This document shows, in pieces, positions 9,622-20,957 of a DNA stretch of 64,000 bases. Within the stretch, counting starts at the first letter, position 1. Every line of letters starts with the position of its first letter. The translations under genes were made by a program, and so were the position numbers. Source of the DNA: Erodium maritimum. Taxonomy: Eukaryota > Streptophyta > Magnoliopsida > Geraniales > Geraniaceae. The notes beneath the pieces are model-generated. The model was not told where the DNA came from. It saw only the letters and a list, made by a program, of their open reading frames with translations, and made no database searches. The stretch lies in the NCBI GenBank assembly GCA_963921825.1, contig OY997594.1:56467675-56531674 (forward strand). Reading direction: 5' to 3'.

Positions 9622-12110
9622 TTTTTTTTTGAGAGAAATGACAATATTATTAATAGGATAATAGCGTATTGGGTCCATCGAACGATAGATCCCTTACAAT
9701 TTCAGAGCGGAAATAAACCGAAATTAAAACATAAATACTGAAAAGTAAATGGTGCTCAAATGCATAGAGACGGTCGGGGGGTGAACTGTTGTAGCATCCG
9801 GAGATACCGATACAGTATGCGCCAACCATAAAGTACTGGTCGAGCAGACCAGGTGATAACAGAACGATGGTGGACCGATGACATCCCCGGTAAGTCAGCG
9901 TGCGTCGTCCTCCCTGAAATGATAGTAGTAGGGCTCCTGAACGCGGGATTGCTGACCCCGAAGTGGTAGGGAAGCATCTTCTCGACTGTTGGCAGAACCA
10001 TTGCCACCAATCTACCAGGAAGGGTAAACAGCCGAACAAGCCCTTTCTGGGGTTCCAGGTACTTATTCCTGGAGGCGAGGGTGCTTATAGCCCCCCGCCA
10101 CTGCATGTGATGATCCCTCTGACTCCTCTGAGGGCTCCTCTTCCTCTTGTTCCGACTCCCTCTCCAGTCGTTTCTTGCCTGACAGGGATGGAGACGTTTA
10201 CCTCGGCAGCCACCCAACCATAGGCTCCTCCTCCCTGACCTCCGGCTGCCTCACCCGCGGCCTGGCCTCCTGAGATCGCAGGGGGGTGTGTGGCATCTTC
10301 CCCAAGGATCCCTCTTTCCCCCTGCCTTTCAAATACGTCCAGTTTGTACCCGGCGCCGCCTTCCCATGCTTTGCCCTTTCCAACCCAGACCTCGGATCCG
10401 TCGGGGCTCTCAATGATGGTCCCCTTTTGCCCCCCACAACCGGGCATACCGGGAATAGATGCCCAGCGCAGCAGCACCCAAAACAATGTTCAGGCAAATG
10501 TTCATATGAGATCAACAAGCGAGTACGTACCTGAGAGGCCGACATCCTGAACCACAGTTGACTCTGCAGTGGGACACGAATGTCCACCCTGATCCTGACC
10601 TTCATGAAATCACCCCAGCACAGACCTTCCCTGTCTACATCCACCCCCTGACACTCTCCCAGAGCATTCCCCACCTTGAATCCCACCTCCCTTGTTCAAG
10701 CCCCAACATGGAGATTCGACACCCGGGCCCAGACAGAGAAGTGGTGGAACTCAAGCTCCTGGACCTGCATGTGGGCTCGTAGATCCATGAATAAAATCAG
10801 AGAGACCCTGAAGGACCAAGGTTCTCCCAGCATCACCCTATCTCTATCCTTCGTAGTCTTGAAAAAGAATGCTATGGGGCCTCCCAATAGAGGCTTCGCC
10901 TCCACTGCTAGTCCCCATGCATCCTCCAACCTTTCTGCCACAACCTTCCAGTAGCATTTTTAGAGGTGAGCACCTTGGCAGCCAGAGCAAAGCGATATAA
11001 GTTGCTCTGCCCTGTGATCGCCTGCATCGGTACCACCACCTCTCTAATTTTCATCGCCCCCATCTGGGATCCGAGTTCCCCCACCTGGGTAGGGACTTCC
11101 CGAGCTCCAAACGGGTTATAGTCCTGACCCTCTTGCCTCTGCCCCGCCCGAGAGCCAATCTGATCTGCTCGGCCCTGACCCGCAGCCCCCTCCGCATGGC
11201 TCTGTCTAGAACCCTGTCCATACCACGCAGCCCATCGAGCCACATCCTCTTGCCCACCACGGGTCCAGCCCGAATGTGGCCCTCGCCCTTGATCCATCGG
11301 GTTCGATCCCACTCCCGGAAGCACGTCCTCCCGTGGCGAGAACCGACGCAGCAGCCCATTAGGCCCATGCCGATCCTGGATACCGGCCCGTCTTGCATCA
11401 GCCATAAGGCCCAGGCTCGGAGCAGAGTTTCCCGGAACCCTACCAGGCTCGACACCCTCCGGCCAAGTCGCCGGCGCCTTCCCTTTCCTGATCCTCCACA
11501 CCGCCGCCTCTAGGGACTCTGAGTCGGTCCCTCCCGTCGTCGAAGAGATCACGATCGGGATGTGAGCCGCCCCGTCTTTGAGCGAGTCCCCCGACATCTC
11601 CACTTCGCTCGGCCGGACCTCCTCCACCGTTCGAGGATCCGGGCGACGCCACGCCTTTGGCCGAGGGCCTACAGCCTGCACGTGACGGGGACGACCGCCC
11701 TCCCTGCGTGGTTCCGTCGTCTGCATCGCCGAGAAGACCAACGTCTCCTCCGTTCTGCATGGCGACCAGTTCGCCGGAGAAGAAGGAGCCGGTGATCCCG
11801 GCGACTGCTTCTGCTCCTCCTCCCAGTCCTGCTCCTCTCCAAGCATCTCCTCCACGGCCAGTTCCCTTCCAGGACTCCTCGGGCGACTCCCGTGCGAGAG
11901 CCTCTCAAGGTCCTCCTCACCGACCTCCTGCCAGGACCGCCCCTAGCGGCGTCCCTCACCCCCCGTCCGACTCTCCTCTTCACCAGCCGAGACCGGGGAC
12001 AATGCTCTCTCCTCCGCCGATCGTGAGTTCATGATCGCGTGCACAGAAGCAGACAATCGCAAAACCCTAGAACTAGAAGAAACCCTAGCAAAGTTGCGTC
12101 AATACCTCTC
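9622..12110 (-). mobile_element. Non-autonomous L1-type LINE with ORF1 remnant and no ORF2
   Basis: The insertion is bounded by a perfect 19-bp duplication and ends at 9622 in an oligo(T) run, which is the poly(A) tail of a minus-strand LINE. It is only 2489 bp long. It carries a decayed ORF1 (DUF4283-like region and CCHC knuckle) and then about 0.6 kb of 3' region. The endonuclease and reverse transcriptase are entirely absent. Because the 5' leader and the 3' end are both present, this is an internal deletion rather than the usual 5' truncation. It sits about 0.6 kb upstream of the FKD1-like start codon, in the same orientation. Confidence 0.9.
10198..12030 (-). pseudogene. LINE ORF1 remnant (DUF4283 + CCHC zinc knuckle)
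   Basis: Reading leftwards, a leader with an ATG at about 12032 opens a short frame that soon stops. A 315-codon frame (11855-10908) ends in YRFALAAKVLTSKNATGRLW, the start of the DUF4283-type domain. After a frameshift the domain continues at 10941-10696 (GGPIAFFFKTTKDRDRVML). A further frame (10686-10198) carries the domain end (VDREGLCWGDFMKVRIRVD) and a CX2CX4HX4C knuckle, CFGCCCAGHLFPVC, at about 10485-10444. This order is that of plant L1 ORF1 proteins, which bind LINE RNA. At least two frame breaks make it non-functional. Confidence 0.8.
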
Positions 12111-12129
12111 GTATACATTTCATTTATAT
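12111..12129. repeat. LINE target-site duplication, right copy
   Basis: Identical to 9603-9621. It marks the 5' end of the minus-strand LINE. Confidence 0.93.
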
Positions 12130-12550
12130 GCTTTTTCATTAAATTTGAATATTTTTGAACATATAGTAGGACTTTTACTGATATGAAAAAAATTAAAATT
12201 ACAAGTAGACAAGCACTTCATAAAAATAAAACAAATGATAGAAATCAAAAAGTTGAGACTATGTTTCAATATGTAGGTGTGGAACGTTCAACCCTATAAC
12301 AGAGTACCTGACTATATCAGAAGTTAAAAAAAGGAGACGGAGTCTTACTGTTGGGGTGATACTGAGAGACTTCAACACATTTCTTGACTGGACCTGACAC
12401 TCATGAAGGTAGATTAGAGGAATTTGTGGGGGTGCACGGGTGGTTAGGGAGGACACTAGGAGATGGAGGATCAGGGCTTCGGGTTTGCACCAAACATAGC
12501 GGGACGGAGTGTGTGTCCCTACACACACTCCGTTGCACAGAGGATCACTC
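12130..12550. other. Unassigned DNA with a perfect hairpin
   Basis: I recognise no gene. A 12-bp perfect inverted repeat with a 4-nt loop lies at 12505-12532 (CGGAGTGTGTGT, CCCT, then its complement). Confidence 0.5.
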
Positions 12551-13290
12551 ACTAATAAATGTTTTATATCAGGGTGATCAAATTAGTGCTAAATGTTGAT
12601 AAAAAAAACATGTACTGAGGTGATAAAAAACAAGTGATGAGGTGATAAAATTCATGTTCAATTTTGATAATAAGGGTCATAAACTAGAGTTTAGTATTGA
12701 TAAAACTAGTATTCAGTGTTGATAAAAAAAAAACATGTGGCGGGGTGATAAAACACATGTAACTTAGTGATAAACCTAGTGTTTAGTGTTGATAAAATTA
12801 GTGTTCAGTGTTCATAAAAAATCATGTGATGAGGTGATAAAAATCATGTTTAGTTTTGGAAAATAAGATGATAAAACTAGTATTCAGTGTTAATAAAATC
12901 AGTGTAAAATGTTGATAAAAAATACCCAGATATATATTTTTAAATCAGTCCCGAAATAATATATTTTATCGCGCTTCAAAATATATTAATTACTGATCTT
13001 GATAGAAAACACTTGAAGAAACAAAAATATTGTCGCAAGTTTAAAGCTAGTCGGAGTTCAAACGAAGCGGAAATTATTAAATTAGTGAATTGGTAAAATA
13101 ATATAATATGATAGTTTTACTAAAAAAACACTTACCACTTACCACTTACCACTTACCAAAATGTGTTGCGTTTTTGAAGTCAATAAATCAACAACTCAAT
13201 TATATCTCGTCCATCCATTTATAAAACAACTGACTTAAACAAGTTCTCACTTATCACAGTGTTTGAGTTAAAAATAAATTTCTATTTGAT
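12551..13290. mobile_element. Left-truncated copy of the fold-back element
   Basis: From ACTAATAAATGTTTTATATC at about 12551 the sequence follows the element at 5060-6262. It has GATAAAA repeats to about 12920, then the inner arm (CGCGCTTCAAAATATATTAA near 12970 and GTCGGAGTTCAAACGAAGCG near 13050). The right flank ATTTGATTTCT near 13285 is also shared. The left arm is missing, so this copy can no longer fold end to end. Confidence 0.7.
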
Positions 13291-13703
13291 TTCTTTCCCT
13301 TACACACATATATTTACTTTTAGGCTAATGGAATAACAAAGAAAAAGCTATGGCGGCTGGGGCGGGGACCCATCTCTTTTGCAGCATGGACCGTGGGGGT
13401 TTTGTAGGTTGTGTTCATAGAAGAGGTGTAGATGCATAGGAGATTACTGTTGCACATAGAGTTCTTCAATTCTGACCGTACATACATATACCTTTTACCC
13501 TTCATTTTTTCGGTCCACCTTGCGTGCCGACGACCTCCTCCACTTCACGGAGGCAAGGTCGTTTTGTTAGGGAGATGATCGGTAGAGGAAGGAGGTCGGG
13601 AGGGACGGTACATCCAGGTGCGTCATCGACGATCCATATGGTGGGGACAAAAGCGACGCGGTGGAGCGAGGGTGTCAGATTGGAGTCTTACCTAATCTGG
13701 CTT
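13291..13703. other. Unassigned DNA left of the solo LTR
   Basis: It was continuous with 16730-17500 before the LTR inserted. Short frames exist on both strands, but I recognise no family. Confidence 0.4.
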
Positions 13704-13708
13704 ATCAG
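13704..13708. repeat. Solo LTR target-site duplication, left (ATCAG)
   Basis: ATCAG directly precedes the LTR start TGTAATAACC and recurs at 16725-16729. Confidence 0.85.
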
Positions 13709-16700
13709 TGTAATAACCGCCCCCGGTCGAACCGGTGAAATTTGAGAAAAGTTGACTTTCCGCCGGAAAAGTCAACTGATGACTCCGGGAGTCATTCGGG
13801 ACCTTTCCGGTACCCAAAAAGCTTAGACATCGTTACGGTTAGCTTAGTTGGGTCGTTTTCTTTCAAATGACTACTTTTGCGAAAAAGTCAAATCCGGGTC
13901 AAACGGGGTCGAATTAGGGGTCTTATCGAATTAATTTAATTTAAGCTAAGATATTTTGGGTAGAGGTGGACCCCACATGGACACATGTCCATGTCTCTTG
14001 GAGAAGAAGAAAATAGTGGAAAAAGACTCATTTGACCTCACCTTTTTGCTTAAGGGGGAAAAGGACAAAAGAGACATTTACCTTTTAGGTTAAAGGCCAC
14101 ATTGGGGCAAAATTTTAGCACATCTTCTCCTTGTTGGCCTAAACTTATATAGAGAGAGAGTGTGTGTGAAGTCTCCATAGCTTGAAGAAGAAGAACGGAG
14201 AAGAAGAGAAGAAAAGTGCCTCCTTTCACTTGATTTCTACCCCAAAACCTCATTTTCTTTTATTTTCTTCATCATCTACCCATTCCCTAAGGTAATCATG
14301 CACTTAACTTCCCTTTTGTTAAATTTCTAGTTGTGGGTTTGGTAGAAATTGCATGAACTAGGTTTGGGTGTTATGGGTTTGAGGTTTTGTTGGTTAAATA
14401 GATGATTTGTGGAGAGAAAATGGAAGAGTTTGTTGGAAATCAATTGAGTTTGTTTTTATTTGGATGAAACCCACTCTGGGTTTGAAGTTTTTGGAGTTGT
14501 TGAGGTTAATTTTGAGGTTTTAGAACTTAACAATGGAGTTTTGGAGAATCTAGAGCTTGTTAGGAACTTTTTGGAGAAATGGGGTATTTTTCCGGCGACC
14601 GGAGGTTTGTCGGAGCTCCAACCGGTCACCGGAATTCCGGTCACCCGGGGGGTATAACCGGCCATGGCCGGAGGGAGGGCACGGAATCGTGACCGTCCAC
14701 ACGGTGGCGGTCCGGTCCGGCCACCCACGGTCCACGTGTGGTCGTGGGGCCCACTTGGCCGGGGAACGGGTGTGTCGTGTTCGGGTGGTCTTGGATGATC
14801 CCCGGATCGATAATTCACACCCGGAACGAATTATGGAAGTGATTCGTGAAAATTCGGAAAATGTGATTAGAAACTTTAATTGCGGAATTAGAACGCTCGA
14901 ACATCGGAAATTGATTCCGCCAAGTACGTTGGAACACGTGAATTTAATTAGAATTGATAGAATCGAAAATGGAAATTTTTGGGACACCGAGGAACGTTTT
15001 CCCGATCCCGGGCATATTTTCCAAACCGGGCGAAGTGGGCCATTCCGGGCCCATTTTGACAAGTTGAGTAATTGGGGCTTAGGTTGGGTGGTACCTCTTT
15101 AAACCGTCCTTGAATTATTATTAATTCTCGTATTACTTTGTGATCTTAGACGTTGTTCCCGAGCACGACGGAGGAGGCTACTAGGCGATTTGTGGTTCTT
15201 CGCGTTTGGATATCGGTTGAGGTAGGGAAAAAAAGAGAATACTGGTTTAATTGCGGAAAGTTACTAGTATGCATATAGGTTACGAATTCTCGATATAATA
15301 TAGAATCACATGTAGGATGTGAATAACTAGCGTAGTCATATAAATATGGAACCACTTGCGGCCATGTCGTGCCGTAGGTGTGGGAATTGTTGTGCTGTAG
15401 TATCACATGTGGGTCCCTGGTTGGGCTCGTAGGATTGCTTGTTGGTTGTGTTTGTTGTGATTAGTAACTTGTAATGTTTGATATGTGGTATGTCCGTTGT
15501 TAAATTAAGGATCATGATATGCTATGAGAACGTGGTGAATGTGAGTGTGAATTATCGTTTCGTGATATGATCGGGTGATTGATAGACCGATGTGGTGTGT
15601 TCGGTAAGATTTGTTCGGTATGGTATGCCGGTGTGATATGTTTGGTATGATGTGTTTGAGGATGATGTTCCGGTCCGATATCGTGGCTGATGTTGTGTGT
15701 TCCGGCACGATATGTTCCGAGGCTGTGTGTTCTGGTCCTATACCTATATCGATGGATGGTTCTGATATAGGATATCTAGATCGAGGATTCCGGTATAGGA
15801 TATCTAAGCCGAGGACTGGTTCCGGTGCGATACCTGTGCTGTATGTGTGTATTCCGGTACATGATATCTAGAGTCCAGGAGGGTGTTCCAGAGCAATGTT
15901 TATACCGTAGAGGATTCCAGTATATGATACCTAGGTCGATGTTGAGTGTTCCGGTATGGTATGTGTGATGTGATTTGTACCCCGTGCTAGGGGAAGATAC
16001 CCGATCGACGGAGGATTCCGGTCCGCTATATTATGAGTTGTACCCCGATGTTGTGTGTTCCAGGAAGATGTCTAGGCCGATGTCGAGTTCGGTACGATAT
16101 GGATGAGTCGGGCTATGGGCAGCCGGCGCATTGCTCTGGGATACCATGGGTGGAATTTGTTGCTAATGATATTACTCTATGTGTTTATCTATTTTGATTC
16201 TTTGTGGTTACTTATGCCTGTTATGTGATTCTCTGTGATTTGATACATTTATGTCCGAGTGCCCGTTCAGTATCGAGTTTGATTTCCGGGTCGTTCTCGA
16301 GTGGGGTCAAGTGTGGCCTTTGAGTCACTTTCTTAATTGGCCTTTGTCACTGCTTACTAGTATGCCCTAATTGGACGGTTACCCGTGGTGGTGAGCGGAT
16401 AGCTCATCACCTTAACTACTTTTTCCTACTGAGCGAAAGCTCGCCCCCTTAATTATTGTTTACAGGTTTCGATCGTGAGTTGGTTTAGAGGATGTCTCAG
16501 AGCTTGGAAGCTTGGCGAGAGTCCTAGTTTTGGTATCCTATAGAGACGTACTTTCCTTTTTGTATTAAATCTTTATTACTAGGTCTTCGAGCTTTTGACT
16601 CGCGTTACCGGAATTGTTGGTTTTGGAATTATGTTTAGAGTTTATTTCGTTAAAGTTTGCTTTATGTATCATTATTTATAGTTCACGTCCCGTGTCCGGT

Positions 16701-16724
16701 CAAAACCGGATTTGGGGCGTGACA
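13709..16724 (+). mobile_element. Solo LTR of the Ty3/gypsy family, 3016 bp
   Basis: It begins TGTAATAACCGCCCCCGGTC, ends GGATTTGGGGCGTGACA, and is flanked by the 5-bp duplication ATCAG. There is no internal domain. A TATA-like TTATATAG at about 14145 is followed by a GA/GT-rich stretch and may be the LTR promoter. Solo LTRs arise by recombination between the two LTRs of one element. The chromovirus assignment comes from the family member with a chromodomain end at 41768. Confidence 0.93.
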
Positions 16725-16729
16725 ATCAG
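16725..16729. repeat. Solo LTR target-site duplication, right (ATCAG)
   Basis: Matches 13704-13708. Confidence 0.85.
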
Positions 16730-17500
16730 TGTCAGATTGGGAAGGCGTAGTGCCTTCGTCAGGATTCCATTAAGGGGTGGTAGTGCGAAGCGGGTAATCG
16801 GGCCACCACTTGCAGTGATGGAGGTGATCAGGTTGTGCCCCATCGTGTTTCTAGTGGTAGAGGTGATGTGCGAGGTTGGTAAAAACGTGAGTGGAATGCA
16901 ACAGATCAATACCATGGATGTGACGATTAGGGTTGCACAAAGGGATGGTAGAACCGAGAATGGACTATGCTCGATTGTTGTGGAGGATGAGGTGGTGGAC
17001 ATGAGTGCGTTGCCGACTAGATCATGGAACCAGAGAACGATACAGAGCCCTATGTAGCATCAGACTTACCGACGAGGGGCGACATGCACCCTCGCCTCGA
17101 TTAATGAGGACTTCGTGGCTCATTGGGGTGTCGGCCAGCAACACAGCCCCATTGGACGTAAGGTGGAAGTGGTTCCACCATATTCTGGTATGATACTTTC
17201 CTCTCATCTCGAAAGCCAGCATTCTCGCATACCCTTCAAGTAATGGGCCGGCTCTGCCTTAGCTCTCTGTTTGATTCTATTGTATCGGTGTCTTCGGACG
17301 CTACCACAACGCTAGTTATTGAGCGCTTCTATAAAGCATATCGATTTTTTTGATCATTTTTCCTTTTCACTTGCGCTCATGATGTTAGGACCTGTTATTT
17401 GGGTTTTGATTTTTCATACTACACTTTTGTTTGATGTTCACTTTGGATTGGACATCTTTATTAATATATTTTCTTGTATCATTTAAAAAAACAAAGCAAG
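16730..17500. other. Unassigned DNA with a LINE-like 3' end
   Basis: The end at about 17450-17492 (CATCTTTATTAATATATTTTC, then CATTTAAAAAAAC) looks like the 3' terminus of a plus-strand LINE. No conserved LINE domain is readable in the 0.7 kb before it and no duplication was found, so this remains a suggestion. Confidence 0.35.
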
Positions 17501-17566
17501 CATAAACTAGTAGCCCTTTATTAGAACCAATAATGACATGGAACTATGTTGTCAATTATTTTCTTA

Positions 17567-17843
17567 GGGCATCCACAGTGCTATAATCGGCTGCTGACGG
17601 AGAGGGGCTGACGGGGAGAATAAAAAATTATTTTTTGTAGGCTTATAGTCAGCTCTCCCAGCCAGTACCCTACAATGCTAGGTGGTTAAAGTGCTTATGA
17701 TAACCCTTTTTGTTCAGATTTTTGTTCCCAACCGGCGGTGAGAAGAGGCTTGGAGCTCCCAGCCAGCCCTCCCCGCCAGCTCCACGCCTGCTCTCGCCGG
17801 CGATTACTCCCCGCCAGCTCCCAACTCACCACTGTGGATGTCC
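17567..17843. mobile_element. Tourist-like (PIF/Harbinger) MITE, 277 bp
   Basis: The ends are GGGCATCCACAGTG and, inverted, GGACATCCACAGTG. TTA flanks both sides (17564-17566 and 17844-17846), which is the target site of PIF/Harbinger elements. The length and lack of coding capacity fit a MITE. Confidence 0.85.
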
Positions 17844-17846
17844 TTA

Positions 17847-20248
17847 ACTACAATCTAGTAAGATAGTATAAACTCTCCGTTTTCTTATGATCACAAAAAT
17901 GAGATTCTACTAACTCTTACATTAATAGAGAGAATTTTATGAAAACGACTTATACTAATATAGTATAAAGACTGATAAGAATCTAATTTTTCTTTTAATA
18001 ATAACTTGCATTTAATTATTGTGAATAAAAAAATGAATCTGAATTAGAATCAGCTCAAAGAAAACCCCGAACTCGACTTATGAGTTTGTACATTTAGTTT
18101 CTATTAAAAACAAAAATAGTGGATATCCAAAAGATAGGAATGAAGAAATGACTGACAGAGGTGGGATTGGACCCTACTAGACAAGTGCTGAAGCTGTACC
18201 CATCTGGATCATTAAATGAGTCGGGCCAATCTTTTAGAAAGAACCTAGGAACAAGCGCAAATTGAAGAACCTATCCATATATATAGTGAATTAAATGTCT
18301 ATAATTGATATTAGACCGTCTACCATAAGACTAGATCGAATCTGTTTAATCCGAATCTAATTAAAGTTATTTAAAAAAAATAGTTTTAATTAAACTTTTT
18401 TTGACTAAAAGGTATAAATTTTATTATAACAAAATATAACAGAGATGTATATCAAAGAACAAACTTTTTGACCATTAGAAAAGAACAGACACAAAACAAA
18501 AAATTCATAATTTTTTTTTATCAATATAACCGTTACGTACGGTGTTGAAAACATAAATGAAACATGTTGAAACAGATTTCGGGATGTCATTAAGGCCGCC
18601 ATAAAGACATAAATGAACGGTGTAGGGGGGGGGGGGTAAGAAAATAGTACTAGAAGTCTTAGTTCAATCCATGGACCATGACTGCAACAGTAAAAGGAGG
18701 TACGACCTATACCAAGGACCCCTCCAAAGACGATTCCTGAAGCCCCGGGTGTCTAACATTCCTCCTGACGAGCCTGCTTACCGGATCGTCCCTGGGTGCA
18801 TCTGTAGCAGCCCGCTTGACTCTGCTAGTAGAGGAAGCTCCAATAGCATTAACATATTAAACCCTAAAATCGTTAACTCTAAAACCCTAATTTTTAGTTA
18901 TATCAAGACTTATTTTTTTCCGAACACAAAAAAGTATTGAGGTTCTAAAACACCATTACAGATAAACAAATCGAGGTTTGAGGACTTACAGGTCGAGCTT
19001 CACCGATTGCTTCATTGTAAATGTAACTATTGTTGTCCATGTTGGGTTTGTTTCAATTAATTGGAACAATGCCCAAAGCCCATTTGAGGCAACTTAAGCC
19101 CAAATGGAGATAGAGTTTCTATATAACCACTAGAAATCAGATTTGGAAGTGTGAGAGCCTCCATTGTTGAGAGGGGTTCTTTACCAACATGACCTTATTT
19201 TTTGCAAGTGTCACTTATGTAGTCTTCAATTTTTATCTCTCACCAAACTAGTCTCCTCTTTAATGAAAGTTTCTTATTTCCAACCTTACCCTTTTGACTA
19301 TTAATTTTTTTGAAAAATAAAAAGAAAATGAAAAGAAAGAGTTGGTGCAGATCAGGTCAACACGCCATGTGGCATGCTCTGGTTCGCTCCTTCATTTTTA
19401 ATGTTATTTTCACTATTTCGCTCAAAACTACTCTGTTTTAGCTCCGATTTATTTCGTTCTTTCGCCAATAATTTTATTTTTTTACGGCCTACAAAACAAG
19501 ACCAATCATCAATATATTTTGAAAACTTGAAAAATATCGACCAAGAACGAGGTTATGCACAGTTATTATTAAACGCTAAAAATATAAAAACGAGACACAA
19601 ACTAGGTAAAAATATAGGGGAAAATGGTCAAATTAACTACGACACAATTACGCTCATCACTCATCATCACTCACCTCCATTTTAGTCTTCCCGACAAAAA
19701 AGTTCACGTCGTTAATTAATTGATGAAGCTGCAATTATAAATGGGACCAACAATCTCCACTTAAAATCACTCGAAATATCAATTTGTTGATTCGTCGAGC
19801 TATTGAATTACTTATTTCGAACTACATTTGAACATCAATTTCGTGATTTTGTGTTCTTAAAATTATAGTTAGTTATTGTTCGTCTCCCGGATCTGGAATG
19901 GATGTTTCAGACCGGCACTTAAATCTGGACATTAAGGCCCATAATAATTATCCCAACTGTAAAATAAATCGAAGATCTATGAATATTCTGCTTGTCCTGG
20001 TATAAATATTCCAGATTAGCAGATAAAAGACACAAGTAGAACAAAATTGTTGTTTCTCAAAAACAAGAGTAAAAGGTATTGAACATTGAAATTGACATTC
20101 ATTCATATTTCAAATACAAAAAGTTTGAATTAATCAATCCTACTAAAGTTTGAATATCCTTCCAAACTTTACAAAATCAACAAAAACAAACTTTTTAGAT
20201 GGTTGACTTAGATACATTCAAGTTTGACTTCAATCGGCGAGGAAGAGG
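17847..20248. other. AT-rich intergenic DNA, no gene recognised
   Basis: I see no ORF with family features. A run of 12 G lies at 18625-18636. About 19395-19545 resembles the inner arm of the fold-back element (AGCTCCGATTTATTTCG and CAATCATCAATATATTTTGAA), suggesting a third, diverged relative. Confidence 0.4.
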
Positions 20249-20957
20249 TGTAAGAACCGCCTCCGGTCGAACCGGTAAATTCTAGCGAAGTTTGACTTTC
20301 GGCTGGAAAAGTTAACCGATGACTCCGGAAGTCATCCGGGACCTTTCCGGGGCCCAAAAAGCTTAGCCACCATCACGGTTAGCTTAGTTGGACCATTTCC
20401 TTTCGTTTGACTGTAATATTGGAACAAGTCAACATTGGTCAAATCCGAACTTTTTATCGACTAAAGGAGAGTGGTCCCCACTATGCCACATGTCACTAGT
20501 GGCTTGGAGGAAGAGAAAGAGGTTCTAATGACCTTCCTACCCTCACTAGTTGTCCATAAAGGGATAAGAACTAAAAGGGTTTTTGGTCTTTTTCACCTCT
20601 AGGTCTTTTTAAGGCATTGGATGACACAAAATCAGATTATTTCCCTTGTAGCAGTCGAAAATTGAGAGAGGGAGGAGAGCTTGGAGCTTCCATGGTGTCT
20701 TGAAGAGAAAGCAAGAGAAAAAGGGGACCTTTTGTGCCAATCTCTACCCAAATCTTCTCCAAATACCTTCCATCTTCATCATCTCATTCTCCTAGAGGTT
20801 TGTATACTCTTAACTCTTCATTTCAATCACTTTCATGTCATGAGTTTCCTTGCTTTTGACTAGAACTTGTTAGGTTTTACCTTATTTAGTGTTGGTTGGT
20901 GTTGTAGAGAAGGAGTAGATGAATTGTTGTTGAAATCCTTGAGTTTTTAATGGTTTT

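Noticed and set aside
13330-17500. LINE target-site duplication AACAAAG
   Set aside because: Seven bases in AT-rich DNA are not convincing and the left end is not defined.
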